The position numbers and the translations under genes are program-made. DNA of 64,000 nucleotides from Tenacibaculum sp. Bg11-29 (GTDB lineage: Bacteria; Bacteroidota; Bacteroidia; Flavobacteriales; Flavobacteriaceae), in assembly GCF_002836595.1 (NCBI RefSeq), contig NZ_PJBB01000003.1, positions 2,293,001 to 2,357,000 on the forward strand, written 5' to 3'. Shown here piece after piece: positions 25,200-33,412 of this stretch; position 1 is the first letter of the stretch, and each line of letters opens with the position of its first letter. The notes beneath the pieces were generated by a model that was given only the letters and a program-made list of their open reading frames with translations, had not been told where the DNA came from and did not search any database.

Positions 25200-26123
25200 A
25201 TGAAAAATTCAAAATTATTAATTGTAGGAGCATTTTTATCTATATATGTAATATGGGGATCTACCTATTTATTTAATAAAATAGCAGTTACTGAGATTCC
25301 TCCATTATATTTAGGAGGGATACGCTTTCTTACAGCAGGTACCTTAATTATGATGATTGCAAAAGCAATGAAAATATCTATAAAATTAACAAAGCGTCAA
25401 TTTATAAATTCGATAATAGCTGCTTTTTTGTTTTTAGTATATGGAAACGGCGTTTTTGTATGGGCTCTTAAGTATGTTGATAGTGGTTTTGCTGCTTTAT
25501 TAGCGTCAACACAACCATTATTTGTATTATTTCTATTACGCTTAATAGATGGAAAAAAAATGCAAAGAAAATCTATTATTGGAGTTTTATTTGGCATTTT
25601 CGGAATGTATTTATTGGTAAGTCAAAATGAAATTTCAACATCTGAGGGAAGTGTTTTAGGTATTTTTATGATTCTTTCATGTGTATTAAGTTGGAGCTAC
25701 GGTACTGTTTTTGTATCGAAAGCCGATTTACCTAAAAATTATTTGGTTAGTACTGGCTATCAAATGTTAATTGCGGGGTTTTTACTAGGAATATCAAGTT
25801 TGATATTTAAAGAAACATGGGTTTCTCCATTAAATTGGGCATATAAAATACAAGGATCAGTATTATTTTTAATTATTTTTGGAGGAATCATTGCTTTTAC
25901 GGCCTTTAATTATTTATTAAAAGTAGTATCACCAGAAAAAGTAGCAACATCAGCTTATGTAAATCCGGTAATAGCTTTAATATTAGGTTGGAAATTTTTA
26001 AATGAGCAATTAACAACGCAATCAGTAGTAGCGTCTATTGTTTTATTAACAGGTGTTTATTTTATAACATCAAGAAAAAGAATATCTAAAAATAAAGTTA
26101 CCACCAAACCGCAAAAAATTTAA
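25200..26123 (+). CDS. EamA-family (DMT) transporter
   Basis: A 307-residue integral membrane protein with ten predicted helices in two EamA repeats. IWGSTYLFNKIAV near the N-terminus, the conserved GNGVFVWALKYVDSGFAALL and ASTQPLFV of repeat 1, and the end of repeat 2 (SAYVNPVIALILGW, then LNEQLTTQSVVASIVLLTGVYF) fit the RhaT/YdcZ-like drug/metabolite transporters. It is probably an exporter of small metabolites; the substrate is unknown. The 3' end overlaps the tail of a convergent gene by 26 bases. Confidence 0.87.
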   Translation: MKNSKLLIVGAFLSIYVIWGSTYLFNKIAVTEIPPLYLGGIRFLTAGTLIMMIAKAMKISIKLTKRQFINSIIAAFLFLVYGNGVFVWALKYVDSGFAALLASTQPLFVLFLLRLIDGKKMQRKSIIGVLFGIFGMYLLVSQNEISTSEGSVLGIFMILSCVLSWSYGTVFVSKADLPKNYLVSTGYQMLIAGFLLGISSLIFKETWVSPLNWAYKIQGSVLFLIIFGGIIAFTAFNYLLKVVSPEKVATSAYVNPVIALILGWKFLNEQLTTQSVVASIVLLTGVYFITSRKRISKNKVTTKPQKI

Positions 26124-26916
26124 AAAGTTCTCCATTCGATTTTTTTAACCAACAGAGTGGCGCTTTTTCAGCATCCAAATAAATTTGAAGCTCAGTAATA
26201 AAATCAGTAAAACTTAGCCAATCAATATTTGTATGAGGTTCTACTAACCAATTATGTTTGTTAGGAATGTGAAATTTAGATTCGTTAAAATCATTGAGCT
26301 CTTTTAAATTGATGTAAAACCCGTTTATACATTCATTATTTACCAAAGGAAATTCATTTCCATAATCTTTTAAAGGAACAAATAATTGTGCCTTAAAAAA
26401 TAATTGTTGATCAATTTCAGAAGCAATTAATTTTAAACTTTCTAAGTACGTTAAGCATTCATTCGTGTAGAGTAGTGGGAGTTGTTTTTCTCTTAGTTTA
26501 GTTAGTTTTTGAAGTAAACTATCTCGTCTATTAGGTCCAATCCAATGTTCAATTTCTGAGTTGCCAACAGTACTATCGTACAAATAAAATTTATAAATAA
26601 TTTCTAAATGAATTGGTTTTCTATTTTTAAATAAAATGCAATCTAACTCGCCTAATGTTATTTTTTCTTGCTGAATTTGAATGTTCTCTACAATGATTTC
26701 AATTGATGAGTCTTGTTGTAATTCATAAGATACAAAACGTTCAACAAGTTTACCTAAACGAAGTTTTTGCGGTGTTTTATTGGAATAAGAAGTTGTTTTA
26801 GGTATGCTATTGCTAAATTGTTGCAAACCAAAAACACCTTTTCCATTCCATAGAAAAGGTGTTTTTAAATATCCTTCGTATTGTAATTGTAAATCTTTTG
26901 ATTTTTTGTCCATCAA
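26098..26916 (-). CDS. DUF1853-family protein
   Basis: A 272-residue protein of the DUF1853 family. The central LGELDCILFKNRKPIHLEII followed by YKFYLY resembles the PD-(D/E)xK nuclease core (E-x-D, then HxE-x-x-x-K), and HWIGPNRRDSLLQKL is a family signature. Nuclease activity has not been shown for the family to my knowledge. It is seven bases downstream of the OmpH-like gene and probably cotranscribed. It overlaps tail to tail with the DMT transporter gene. The second codon is also ATG and could be the start. Confidence 0.75.
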   Translation of the reverse strand: MMDKKSKDLQLQYEGYLKTPFLWNGKGVFGLQQFSNSIPKTTSYSNKTPQKLRLGKLVERFVSYELQQDSSIEIIVENIQIQQEKITLGELDCILFKNRKPIHLEIIYKFYLYDSTVGNSEIEHWIGPNRRDSLLQKLTKLREKQLPLLYTNECLTYLESLKLIASEIDQQLFFKAQLFVPLKDYGNEFPLVNNECINGFYINLKELNDFNESKFHIPNKHNWLVEPHTNIDWLSFTDFITELQIYLDAEKAPLCWLKKSNGELFKFFAVWW

Positions 26917-26923
26917 AGCGTTA

Positions 26924-27427
26924 CTATTCTTTAATACCTAACTTAGCTAAAACCAATTTAGTGATATCAAAATTTTCATCGATATATCCAAACTGATTTC
27001 CGTTGGTGGTTAAAACCTGTGTATATCCATTTGCTTTGGCAACTTCGGCTATAACTTCACTTAATTTTTTATATAAAGGACGCATATTATCATCTTTTTG
27101 AAGTTGCATCATTGTACTACCATTTTTACGAAATTTAGCCATCTCTTGTTCTAAAACAGCAATTTCTTGTATTTTAGTTTTTTTATCTGCATCTGATATT
27201 GTTTTTTCTACTGTTTTGTATGCCTTAATTTTTGTTTGATAATTTTTTGCTTTTACTTGAAAAGACGAATCTAATCTCTTTGCATACTTATCAAGTCTAT
27301 GCATAACATTTTTCATTTGTGGCATTTTACCAATAATAAAATCGGTATCTACAGTACCTAGTTTTGTTTGCGCAAATGATATCGTTGTTAATAGAATGGC
27401 TACTAAAAATGTAATTTTTGATTTCAT
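26924..27427 (-). CDS. OmpH/Skp-family periplasmic chaperone
   Basis: A 167-residue protein with a signal peptide (MKSKITFLVAILLTTISFAQ). KLGTVDTDFIIGKMPQM is the usual start of the mature OmpH/Skp domain. A long charged helical hairpin (about residues 40-120, with many Lys, Gln and Glu) follows, and a C-terminal strand region. It binds unfolded outer-membrane proteins in the periplasm. The flavobacterial proteins are shorter in the arms than E. coli Skp. Upstream bases 27428-27557 hold no gene. Confidence 0.82.
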   Translation of the reverse strand: MKSKITFLVAILLTTISFAQTKLGTVDTDFIIGKMPQMKNVMHRLDKYAKRLDSSFQVKAKNYQTKIKAYKTVEKTISDADKKTKIQEIAVLEQEMAKFRKNGSTMMQLQKDDNMRPLYKKLSEVIAEVAKANGYTQVLTTNGNQFGYIDENFDITKLVLAKLGIKE

Positions 27428-27557
27428 GTTTATTATTTAGTTAAAATAGTACAGTATAATTTAAGAACTCAAATATAAGGGATTATCTTAGTTTTATAAA
27501 AACTTAATGAGTGGCGGCAAATATAGAAAACGGAAAAAAAGAACTCTTTAAAAAGCG

Positions 27558-28460
27558 TTAAAATTTATTTTCTATTGATTTGATAATGTGTTCAGTTTTT
27601 TCTTTAAAATCAAACCAAATAATATCTTTATCTTTTCGAAACCAAGTACCTTGTCGTTTAGCAAAACGTCGGGTATTTTTTTTAATTTCATCAATCGCAA
27701 ATTCTTTGGTAAAATTACCATCAATATATTCGAATAATTCTCGATAACCAACCGTTTTTAAAGCATTCAGTTTTTTATGAGAATAAAAACTTCTAACTTC
27801 TTCTAATAAACCATTTTGCATCATAATATCTACACGGCGATTAATGCGGTCGTACATAATTTCTCTATCAGCAGTTAATCCAACTTTAATGGATTGAAAG
27901 TTACGAGGTGTTTTTGGTTTATTTTTAAAAGAAGCATAGGTTTTTCCGCTACCAATACAAATTTCTAAGGCACGAAGTACTCGATGAGGATTATCAATAG
28001 TTATTGAATTATAGGTTTCAATATCTAACTCTTTTAGTTTTTCTTGAAGAGGTACTATTCCTTTCTCTTCAAGTTCTTGGGTAAGCGTAGCTCTTATTAC
28101 TGGATCTACTTCAGGAAAATAATCTAAGCCTTTTAAAACAGCATCGACATATAAACCACTACCACCAACCATAATCTGAATTGGGTTTTTGGCAAATAAT
28201 TCATTTAATTTGGCTAAAGCATCTCTTTCAAACTGACCAACGGAATAGTCTTCTAAAATACTTCTATTTTGAATAAAGTGATGTGTAGCAGCTGCTAGTT
28301 CTTCAGAATCGGGAACAGCAGTTCCTATGCTCATTTCTTTATAAAATTGACGAGAATCACATGAGATTATATCACAACCAAAATGTTGAGCAAGCTTAAT
28401 ACTAAGCGCTGTTTTTCCTATGGCTGTTGCTCCAACAATGGTAATTAATGTGTTTTTCAT
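27558..28460 (-). CDS. miaA: tRNA dimethylallyltransferase MiaA
   Basis: Transfers the dimethylallyl group to A37 of tRNAs that read codons beginning with U. In the 300-residue protein the P-loop GATAIGKTAL, the DSRQFYKEMSIGTA substrate motif, VGGSGLYVDAVLKG, and KKNTRRFAKRQGTWFRKD near the C-terminus are present. The ATG directly abuts the stop codon of the ion channel gene upstream, with no gap, so translation is probably coupled. The length is typical of the family. Confidence 0.95.
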   Translation of the reverse strand: MKNTLITIVGATAIGKTALSIKLAQHFGCDIISCDSRQFYKEMSIGTAVPDSEELAAATHHFIQNRSILEDYSVGQFERDALAKLNELFAKNPIQIMVGGSGLYVDAVLKGLDYFPEVDPVIRATLTQELEEKGIVPLQEKLKELDIETYNSITIDNPHRVLRALEICIGSGKTYASFKNKPKTPRNFQSIKVGLTADREIMYDRINRRVDIMMQNGLLEEVRSFYSHKKLNALKTVGYRELFEYIDGNFTKEFAIDEIKKNTRRFAKRQGTWFRKDKDIIWFDFKEKTEHIIKSIENKF

Positions 28461-29279
28461 TTAATCGTGTAGTTTATTTCCGCAGTGATTACAAAAAATA
28501 GCATCATCATCATGCCCTTCATAAGAACAATTAGGGCAAGATTGAGTGTTTAAATTAATGTCATTTACTTTTACCATTTCTGAACTAACAATACCTGTAG
28601 GAACAGCAATAATACCATATCCTAAAATCATAACAATACTAGCTATAAACTGGCCAAATGGTGTATGAGGTGCAATATCACCATAACCAACAGTTGTTAG
28701 TGTTACAATTGCCCAATATACACTTCTAGGAATACTTGTAAAACCGTTTTCACCACCTTCAATTAAATACATTATAGTTCCTAATATGATGCATAAAATT
28801 AGTACAAAGAATAAAAAGACAGCAATTTTGGCTTTACTTGCCTTTAAGGCTTTCATAAAATTGTTTGATTCACCTACAAAACGAGCTAGTTTTAAAATTC
28901 TAAAAACACGCAATAAACGTAAAGCTCTTAAGGCAACTAAACTGTGCGTTCCTGTAAAGAAAATAGCTAAATATTTTGGCAAGGTTGATAATAAATCAAT
29001 AATACCATAAAAGCTAAAAATGTATTTAGTAGGTTTTTTAATTGAAACGATACGAACAATATATTCGACTGTAAATAGGAGAGTAATTACCCATTCAGAT
29101 ATATTTAAAATAGCACCATATTGTGAGTTAATACTATTAACACTTTCGAGCATTACTAATACAATACTTGCTATTATTGCAATTAATAGAATAACATCAA
29201 ATAACTTACCAGCAGGTGTATCGGCTTCATAAATTACCTCATGAAGTTTTTCTTTCCAATTTTTAGTGTTTTTTTTCAA
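28461..29279 (-). CDS. Voltage-gated-like potassium channel with C-terminal zinc ribbon
   Basis: A 272-residue ion transporter with six membrane helices. The S4-like helix LRALRLLRVFRILKLARFVG carries regularly spaced Arg/Lys (about residues 118-136). The selectivity filter is TTVGYGD (residues 195-201), diagnostic for K+ channels. After S6 a short tail ends in a two-knuckle zinc ribbon with CPNC (248-251) and CNHC (263-266). The start is TTG at 29279; the frame upstream has no ATG or GTG before a stop eight codons away, so TTG is the only usual choice. It is followed without a gap by miaA. Confidence 0.85.
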   Translation of the reverse strand: MKKNTKNWKEKLHEVIYEADTPAGKLFDVILLIAIIASIVLVMLESVNSINSQYGAILNISEWVITLLFTVEYIVRIVSIKKPTKYIFSFYGIIDLLSTLPKYLAIFFTGTHSLVALRALRLLRVFRILKLARFVGESNNFMKALKASKAKIAVFLFFVLILCIILGTIMYLIEGGENGFTSIPRSVYWAIVTLTTVGYGDIAPHTPFGQFIASIVMILGYGIIAVPTGIVSSEMVKVNDINLNTQSCPNCSYEGHDDDAIFCNHCGNKLHD

Positions 29280-29303
29280 GTAAAGAAAGTTGTTTAGATA
29301 CTG

Positions 29304-30401
29304 TTATAAATCATTTTCAGTTTGCAAGCGTACAATTTTCCCTACTTTATTTTTAAGTAAGTAATTCTTAATTATTGTTTTAGCTAAATCAGCATTTTCA
29401 ATAGGAGTTAACATCGGTTTTAAGATGTTTAACTGATTTTCTTGAAAAGCAAAGCTGGTATAAGCGTATCCTAAAACGATGTTTTTTTCGATTAAAATAA
29501 CGGCATGCTCTTCAGGTGTTCTTCCTTTATCTATAATTAATAAATTATCATGATTAAAATTTTTATCAGAAATTTTTCGTTTACGAATAACATTAAATTT
29601 AGGTTTTAAGTTCGTAAGTTCTAAATGATATTTTAATCTCGTAAAAAGAGGGTTTCCTGTTTCTTCATAAGTAACTTCATTAACTCTTTTTATTATTTTT
29701 AGAGCTTTAGGAGTACTTTTTAAAAAGAGCTTATTTACTTCTTGTTTTATGTTTTTACCTCTACCTACATATATAATAGTACCATGTTCACTATGTATAT
29801 AAAAGAGTCCTTGTTTTTCTGGTAATTTGTCTAATATTTTTGTTAAACGTTGCTTTTGTTGCCTACCGTCTGAATATTTTATAGATTGTTGAACAATACT
29901 TTTATCAACGTCTTTTTCTAAAAGTAATTTAAATAATTGCACAGTTGCTAGGGCATCGCCATTTGCTCTATGCCTATCTGACATAGGAATTCCAATGAAT
30001 CTACATAATTTACCTAAACTGTGTGAAGGAGCTTCAGTAATTAGTTTTTTACTAAGTGCTACGGTACAAAGCGTATTTCTTTGAAAATCAAAACCTAAAC
30101 GATCATATTCTGTCCGCAAAATTCGATAATCGAAACTAGCATTGTGAGCAATGATAATACAGCCTTCAGTAATTTCAATAATTCGTTTTGCAACTTCATG
30201 AAATTTAGGTGCGTTTCGAAGCATTTTACTATTAATACCTGTTAGTTTAACAACAAACTCTTGAATCTCTCTCTCAGGATTTACTAAACTAATAAATTGG
30301 TCAACAACTTGATGACCATCAAATTTATGAATAGCAATTTCTGTAATTCCTTCTTCATTAAATTTACCTCCTGTTGTTTCAATATCTAAAACTGCGTACA
30401 A
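29304..30401 (-). CDS. DEDDh exonuclease fused to a GIY-YIG domain
   Basis: A 365-residue protein with two nuclease-type domains. Residues 1 to about 165 are a DnaQ-like exonuclease: AVLDIETTGG (Exo I), IIAHNASFDYRILR (Exo II) and SDRHRANGDALATV (Exo III). From about 195 lies a GIY-YIG domain (GLFYIHSEHGTIIYVGRGKN), as in UvrC/Cho, followed by an unassigned C-terminal part. This fusion occurs in several bacteria and suggests DNA repair, perhaps a UvrC-like incision. The start codon is TTG at 30401; no ATG gives a complete Exo I motif. Confidence 0.85.
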   Translation of the reverse strand: MYAVLDIETTGGKFNEEGITEIAIHKFDGHQVVDQFISLVNPEREIQEFVVKLTGINSKMLRNAPKFHEVAKRIIEITEGCIIIAHNASFDYRILRTEYDRLGFDFQRNTLCTVALSKKLITEAPSHSLGKLCRFIGIPMSDRHRANGDALATVQLFKLLLEKDVDKSIVQQSIKYSDGRQQKQRLTKILDKLPEKQGLFYIHSEHGTIIYVGRGKNIKQEVNKLFLKSTPKALKIIKRVNEVTYEETGNPLFTRLKYHLELTNLKPKFNVIRKRKISDKNFNHDNLLIIDKGRTPEEHAVILIEKNIVLGYAYTSFAFQENQLNILKPMLTPIENADLAKTIIKNYLLKNKVGKIVRLQTENDL

Positions 30402-30430
30402 TTTTTTTTTTTTAGCTGATTAATGTAAAT

Positions 30431-31090
30431 TTAAACAATATAATTTCGAACTCCAAAAATAGCACTACCAATTCTTACCATATTACTACCATTTTTTATA
30501 GCTAATTGATAATCACCACTCATTCCCATTGAAAGAATAGATAATTTTGAATTTTTTTCTTGGTTTTTACTGAAAAAGTTAGCTAATGAGGTAAATTCGT
30601 CCTGTAACTGTTCTTGATTGTCAGTAAAAGTGGCCATTCCCATAAAGCCTACAACTTTTATATGCTGTAATTCAGAAAATTCTTCAGAAGATATAATTTC
30701 ATCAATATCTAAAAAGGACAATCCGAATTTAGTTTCTTCTTTAGCAATACGAGCCTGTAACAAGCAGTTTATTACTCGATTGTGTTTTTTTGCTTGTTTG
30801 TTAATTTCTTTAAGTGTTTTAAAACTATCTACACCGTGAATTAAATTAACAAAGTGGGCCATGTATTTTACTTTGTTACGTTGTAAATGCCCAATCATAT
30901 GCCATTTGATATCTTTTGGCAAAGCATCAAACTTTGTAACCATTTCCTGAATTTTGTTTTCACCAAACACGCGTTGTCCTGCATCGTATGCTTCTTGAAT
31001 ATCAGCAATAGGTTTGGTTTTAGAAACAGCAACTAGTGTTACGTTTTCTGGTAATTCGTTTTTTATAGTAAGTAAATTCTGAGCAATCAT
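30431..31090 (-). CDS. YggS-family PLP homeostasis protein
   Basis: A 219-residue single-domain protein of the alanine-racemase N-terminal fold without racemase activity, which binds pyridoxal phosphate and keeps its level steady. The Schiff-base lysine lies in VAVSKTKP (about residue 25). VFGENKIQEMVTK, WHMIGHLQRNKVKYM and LSMGMSGDYQLAI with MVRIGSAIFG are the family signatures. It lies in a leftward run with serC and the SerA homologue, enzymes that use or produce PLP-linked substrates. Confidence 0.93.
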   Translation of the reverse strand: MIAQNLLTIKNELPENVTLVAVSKTKPIADIQEAYDAGQRVFGENKIQEMVTKFDALPKDIKWHMIGHLQRNKVKYMAHFVNLIHGVDSFKTLKEINKQAKKHNRVINCLLQARIAKEETKFGLSFLDIDEIISSEEFSELQHIKVVGFMGMATFTDNQEQLQDEFTSLANFFSKNQEKNSKLSILSMGMSGDYQLAIKNGSNMVRIGSAIFGVRNYIV

Positions 31091-31120
31091 AGTAGGTTGT
31101 ATGTGAGTACAAAGGTTGTA

Positions 31121-32359
31121 CTAAAATTCATAAATAGTTAAAGCACTTCTTAACTTAGGTTCTATATAGGTTGTTTTTGGAGGCATTAACATATCTGCAT
31201 CAACAATTTCTTTCAGTTCATTTATTGTTGTTGGTAGCATTCCAAAAGAAACTTTAAAATCCCCACTATCAACTTTTGTTTTTAATTCTAAACTATCAGA
31301 CTTGTCTTGTGAGTATAGTATTTTAGATGCGTTTCTTATATCTTTAAGACCTAATATTGGTTTTAAAATTGTTTGATATAAAATTTGAGCATCTAATTTA
31401 CTTAAAGTATCTGTAAATTCATAAGCTGATTTACGTAAATGCAAGGCGTAAAATTCACCATTTAAATACATGGTGAATTGATGTTTCTCTTTAGGTCTGT
31501 ATAACTCTTGCCCTCTGTTTTCTATTCTAAAAAAAGCATCTAATTCAATTAAAAACTCTTCAGGAGTTAGTCCGTTTAAATCTTTTATAAAACGATTAAA
31601 TTCATAAATACTTAGTTGACTTTCGGGTAATAAATAGCTCATAAAAAAGTTATAATTTTCATTACCTGTGTGTTTTAAATTTTCTTTAGCTAAGTTTTTA
31701 GCTAATAAACAAGAAGAGGTAGAACGATGATGCCCATCGGCAATATATAAGGTGTTTATTTCAGCGAAAGCGTTTGTTATTTGTTCAATATCATTCTTAT
31801 CATCAACAAGCCAAAGTAAATGAGCATCTTTATCGGTAGTTGAAAATTCGTATTCAGCTCTATTAGCTCGATATTTTTCAATAACTGAAGTAATGCTATC
31901 ATTGTCAGGGTAGGTAAGTAGTACAGGTTCTGCGTTAAACCCTGTGTTTTTCAAATAGGTTTCAAATAATAACTCTCTTTCTTTAAGTGTACCTTCGTGT
32001 TTTTTAATATTATTGTTATGGTAATCTTCTACTGAAGTCGCAGCAATAATTCCGCAAAAAGAATTCGTTGGTGTTGTTTTTTGATAAATATAAAAACCAG
32101 GAGTTTTATCTTTTGTAAAAATACCATCTTCTTTAAATTCTAAATAACGATTGTGCACCAGTTTAAAACGTTGATCGCCTGTAATGTCTTGTTTATGATA
32201 TTTATAACCAGGGTTTATAACATGTAAAAATGTATATGGGTTAAATGCTAATTTTGCATTTAACATTTCTTGGGAATAAATTTCATATGATTTAGACGAA
32301 ACCATGGCTACTTTATCTCTAGTAGCTCTTACTGCTTTAAAAGGTTTTACAATAGCCAT
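31121..32359 (-). CDS. DUF1015-family protein
   Basis: A 412-residue protein of the DUF1015 family, recognised by its start AIVKPFKAVRATRDK, by the central LYIADGHHRSTSSCLLA motif and by PFTFLHV-like segment NPYTFLHVINPGY. The family is common beside serA/serC in Bacteroidota and Firmicutes; it has been proposed to act as an HPr-like or ATP-dependent serine kinase (SbnI-like). Here it follows the SerA homologue by ten bases. A serine-related activity is an attractive reading but unproven. Confidence 0.8.
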   Translation of the reverse strand: MAIVKPFKAVRATRDKVAMVSSKSYEIYSQEMLNAKLAFNPYTFLHVINPGYKYHKQDITGDQRFKLVHNRYLEFKEDGIFTKDKTPGFYIYQKTTPTNSFCGIIAATSVEDYHNNNIKKHEGTLKERELLFETYLKNTGFNAEPVLLTYPDNDSITSVIEKYRANRAEYEFSTTDKDAHLLWLVDDKNDIEQITNAFAEINTLYIADGHHRSTSSCLLAKNLAKENLKHTGNENYNFFMSYLLPESQLSIYEFNRFIKDLNGLTPEEFLIELDAFFRIENRGQELYRPKEKHQFTMYLNGEFYALHLRKSAYEFTDTLSKLDAQILYQTILKPILGLKDIRNASKILYSQDKSDSLELKTKVDSGDFKVSFGMLPTTINELKEIVDADMLMPPKTTYIEPKLRSALTIYEF

Positions 32360-32369
32360 TAAAATGTAT

Positions 32370-33326
32370 TTATATGTGTAACGATTCTATGATTTTGTTA
32401 GCTAACTCTACACCTGTTTTATGCTGTGATTCGATTGTATTTGCAGCTATATTGGGACTTAAAGATAATTCAGGATTCATTAATAACTGAATTTCAGGTT
32501 TTGGCTGATTTTCAAAAGTATCTAAAGCAGCATATTGTACTTTTCCACTTTCGATAGCTTTTATTAAAGCAATTTCATCTACTAAACCACTTTGCGCAAC
32601 ATTAATAAAGCCAACACCATCTTTCATTTTTTCAAATTCTTTAACTCCAATTAAATGGTTTTCTTGAGCTTCTAAATGTAAACTTATAAAATGTGCTTCT
32701 TTTAAAAGTTCATCTGAACTAATTAAATCAATTTCAAAATCAAGTATTTGTCCGTTATAAAATTCAACAGGAATTGTTATCGTATTTTCATAATTAACGT
32801 CGTAACCAACAACCTTCATTCCTAAACCTAAGGCTATTTTAGCAACTTGTTGTCCTGAGGTACTCATTCCTATAATACCTAATGTTTTTCCTCGTAATTC
32901 AGTACCGTTAGAGAATTGCTTTTTAAGGTTATTAAAATTCATATCACCTTCTAAAGGCATTTCGCGGTTTGCTTGATGTAAAAAACGAGCCATACCTAGC
33001 AAATGTGCAAAAACAAGTTCTGCAACAGCATTGGCACTAGCATCAGAAATATTTACTACTTGTACACCACATTCTTGGGCATAGGCAACATCTATATTAT
33101 CGTTGTTACTACTTGCGTTTGCAATTAATTTTAAACTTGGGCAATTGTCTATAAGTTCAGAATGAATTTCTGTGTTATTTTTAATAATGATTGCGTTAAT
33201 TCCTTCATCATTAATAAAATTATCTAGTTGCTCTTGAGCAACTTTAGTTGCTATTACTTCAAATCCTGCATTTTCTAAAGTAGATTTTCCACTTTCTGAT
33301 ATTCCGTCGTTTGCTAATATTTTCAT
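32370..33326 (-). CDS. SerA-like D-2-hydroxyacid dehydrogenase homologue, catalytic residues lost
   Basis: A 318-residue protein with the fold and length of the short flavobacterial 3-phosphoglycerate dehydrogenase, and in the right place, downstream of serC. The defining residues are replaced. Catalytic Arg of NxARGG is Gln245 (INVAQSGLVDE). Catalytic Glu of VFxxEP is Gln274 (TFENQP). Catalytic His of TPHIG is Asn292 (SPNIAANT). The Rossmann loop GxGxxG is GMSTSG (153-158). The substrate loop usually GRGGVGMDNID is ANASSNNDNID (69-79). The frame is open and the rest is well kept, so it looks like a selected pseudoenzyme, not decay. Normal dehydrogenase activity is very unlikely. Confidence 0.85.
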   Translation of the reverse strand: MKILANDGISESGKSTLENAGFEVIATKVAQEQLDNFINDEGINAIIIKNNTEIHSELIDNCPSLKLIANASSNNDNIDVAYAQECGVQVVNISDASANAVAELVFAHLLGMARFLHQANREMPLEGDMNFNNLKKQFSNGTELRGKTLGIIGMSTSGQQVAKIALGLGMKVVGYDVNYENTITIPVEFYNGQILDFEIDLISSDELLKEAHFISLHLEAQENHLIGVKEFEKMKDGVGFINVAQSGLVDEIALIKAIESGKVQYAALDTFENQPKPEIQLLMNPELSLSPNIAANTIESQHKTGVELANKIIESLHI

Positions 33327-33340
33327 TTTTATTTTATAAT

Positions 33341-33408
33341 GTTATTCCGAGGAATAAAATGACGAGGCAATCTCTATAAACAGATTCCTTCACTTTGTTC
33401 GGAATGAC
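33341..33408. repeat. Palindromic dispersed repeat (family 1)
   Basis: Outer arms GTTATTCCGA (33341-33350) and TCGGAATGAC (33399-33408), inner arms GAGGCAATCT and AGATTCCTTC. Same family as 15874-15938 and 3895-3930. It fills the gap between serC and the SerA-like gene and must be transcribed with them. Confidence 0.6.
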
Positions 33409-33412
33409 GTTT

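Noticed and set aside
25397..25597. Minus-strand frame inside the DMT transporter gene
   Set aside because: It is an open frame opposite a clearly coding gene with no promoter, ribosome site or recognisable product; the same applies to the other antisense frames in the window.
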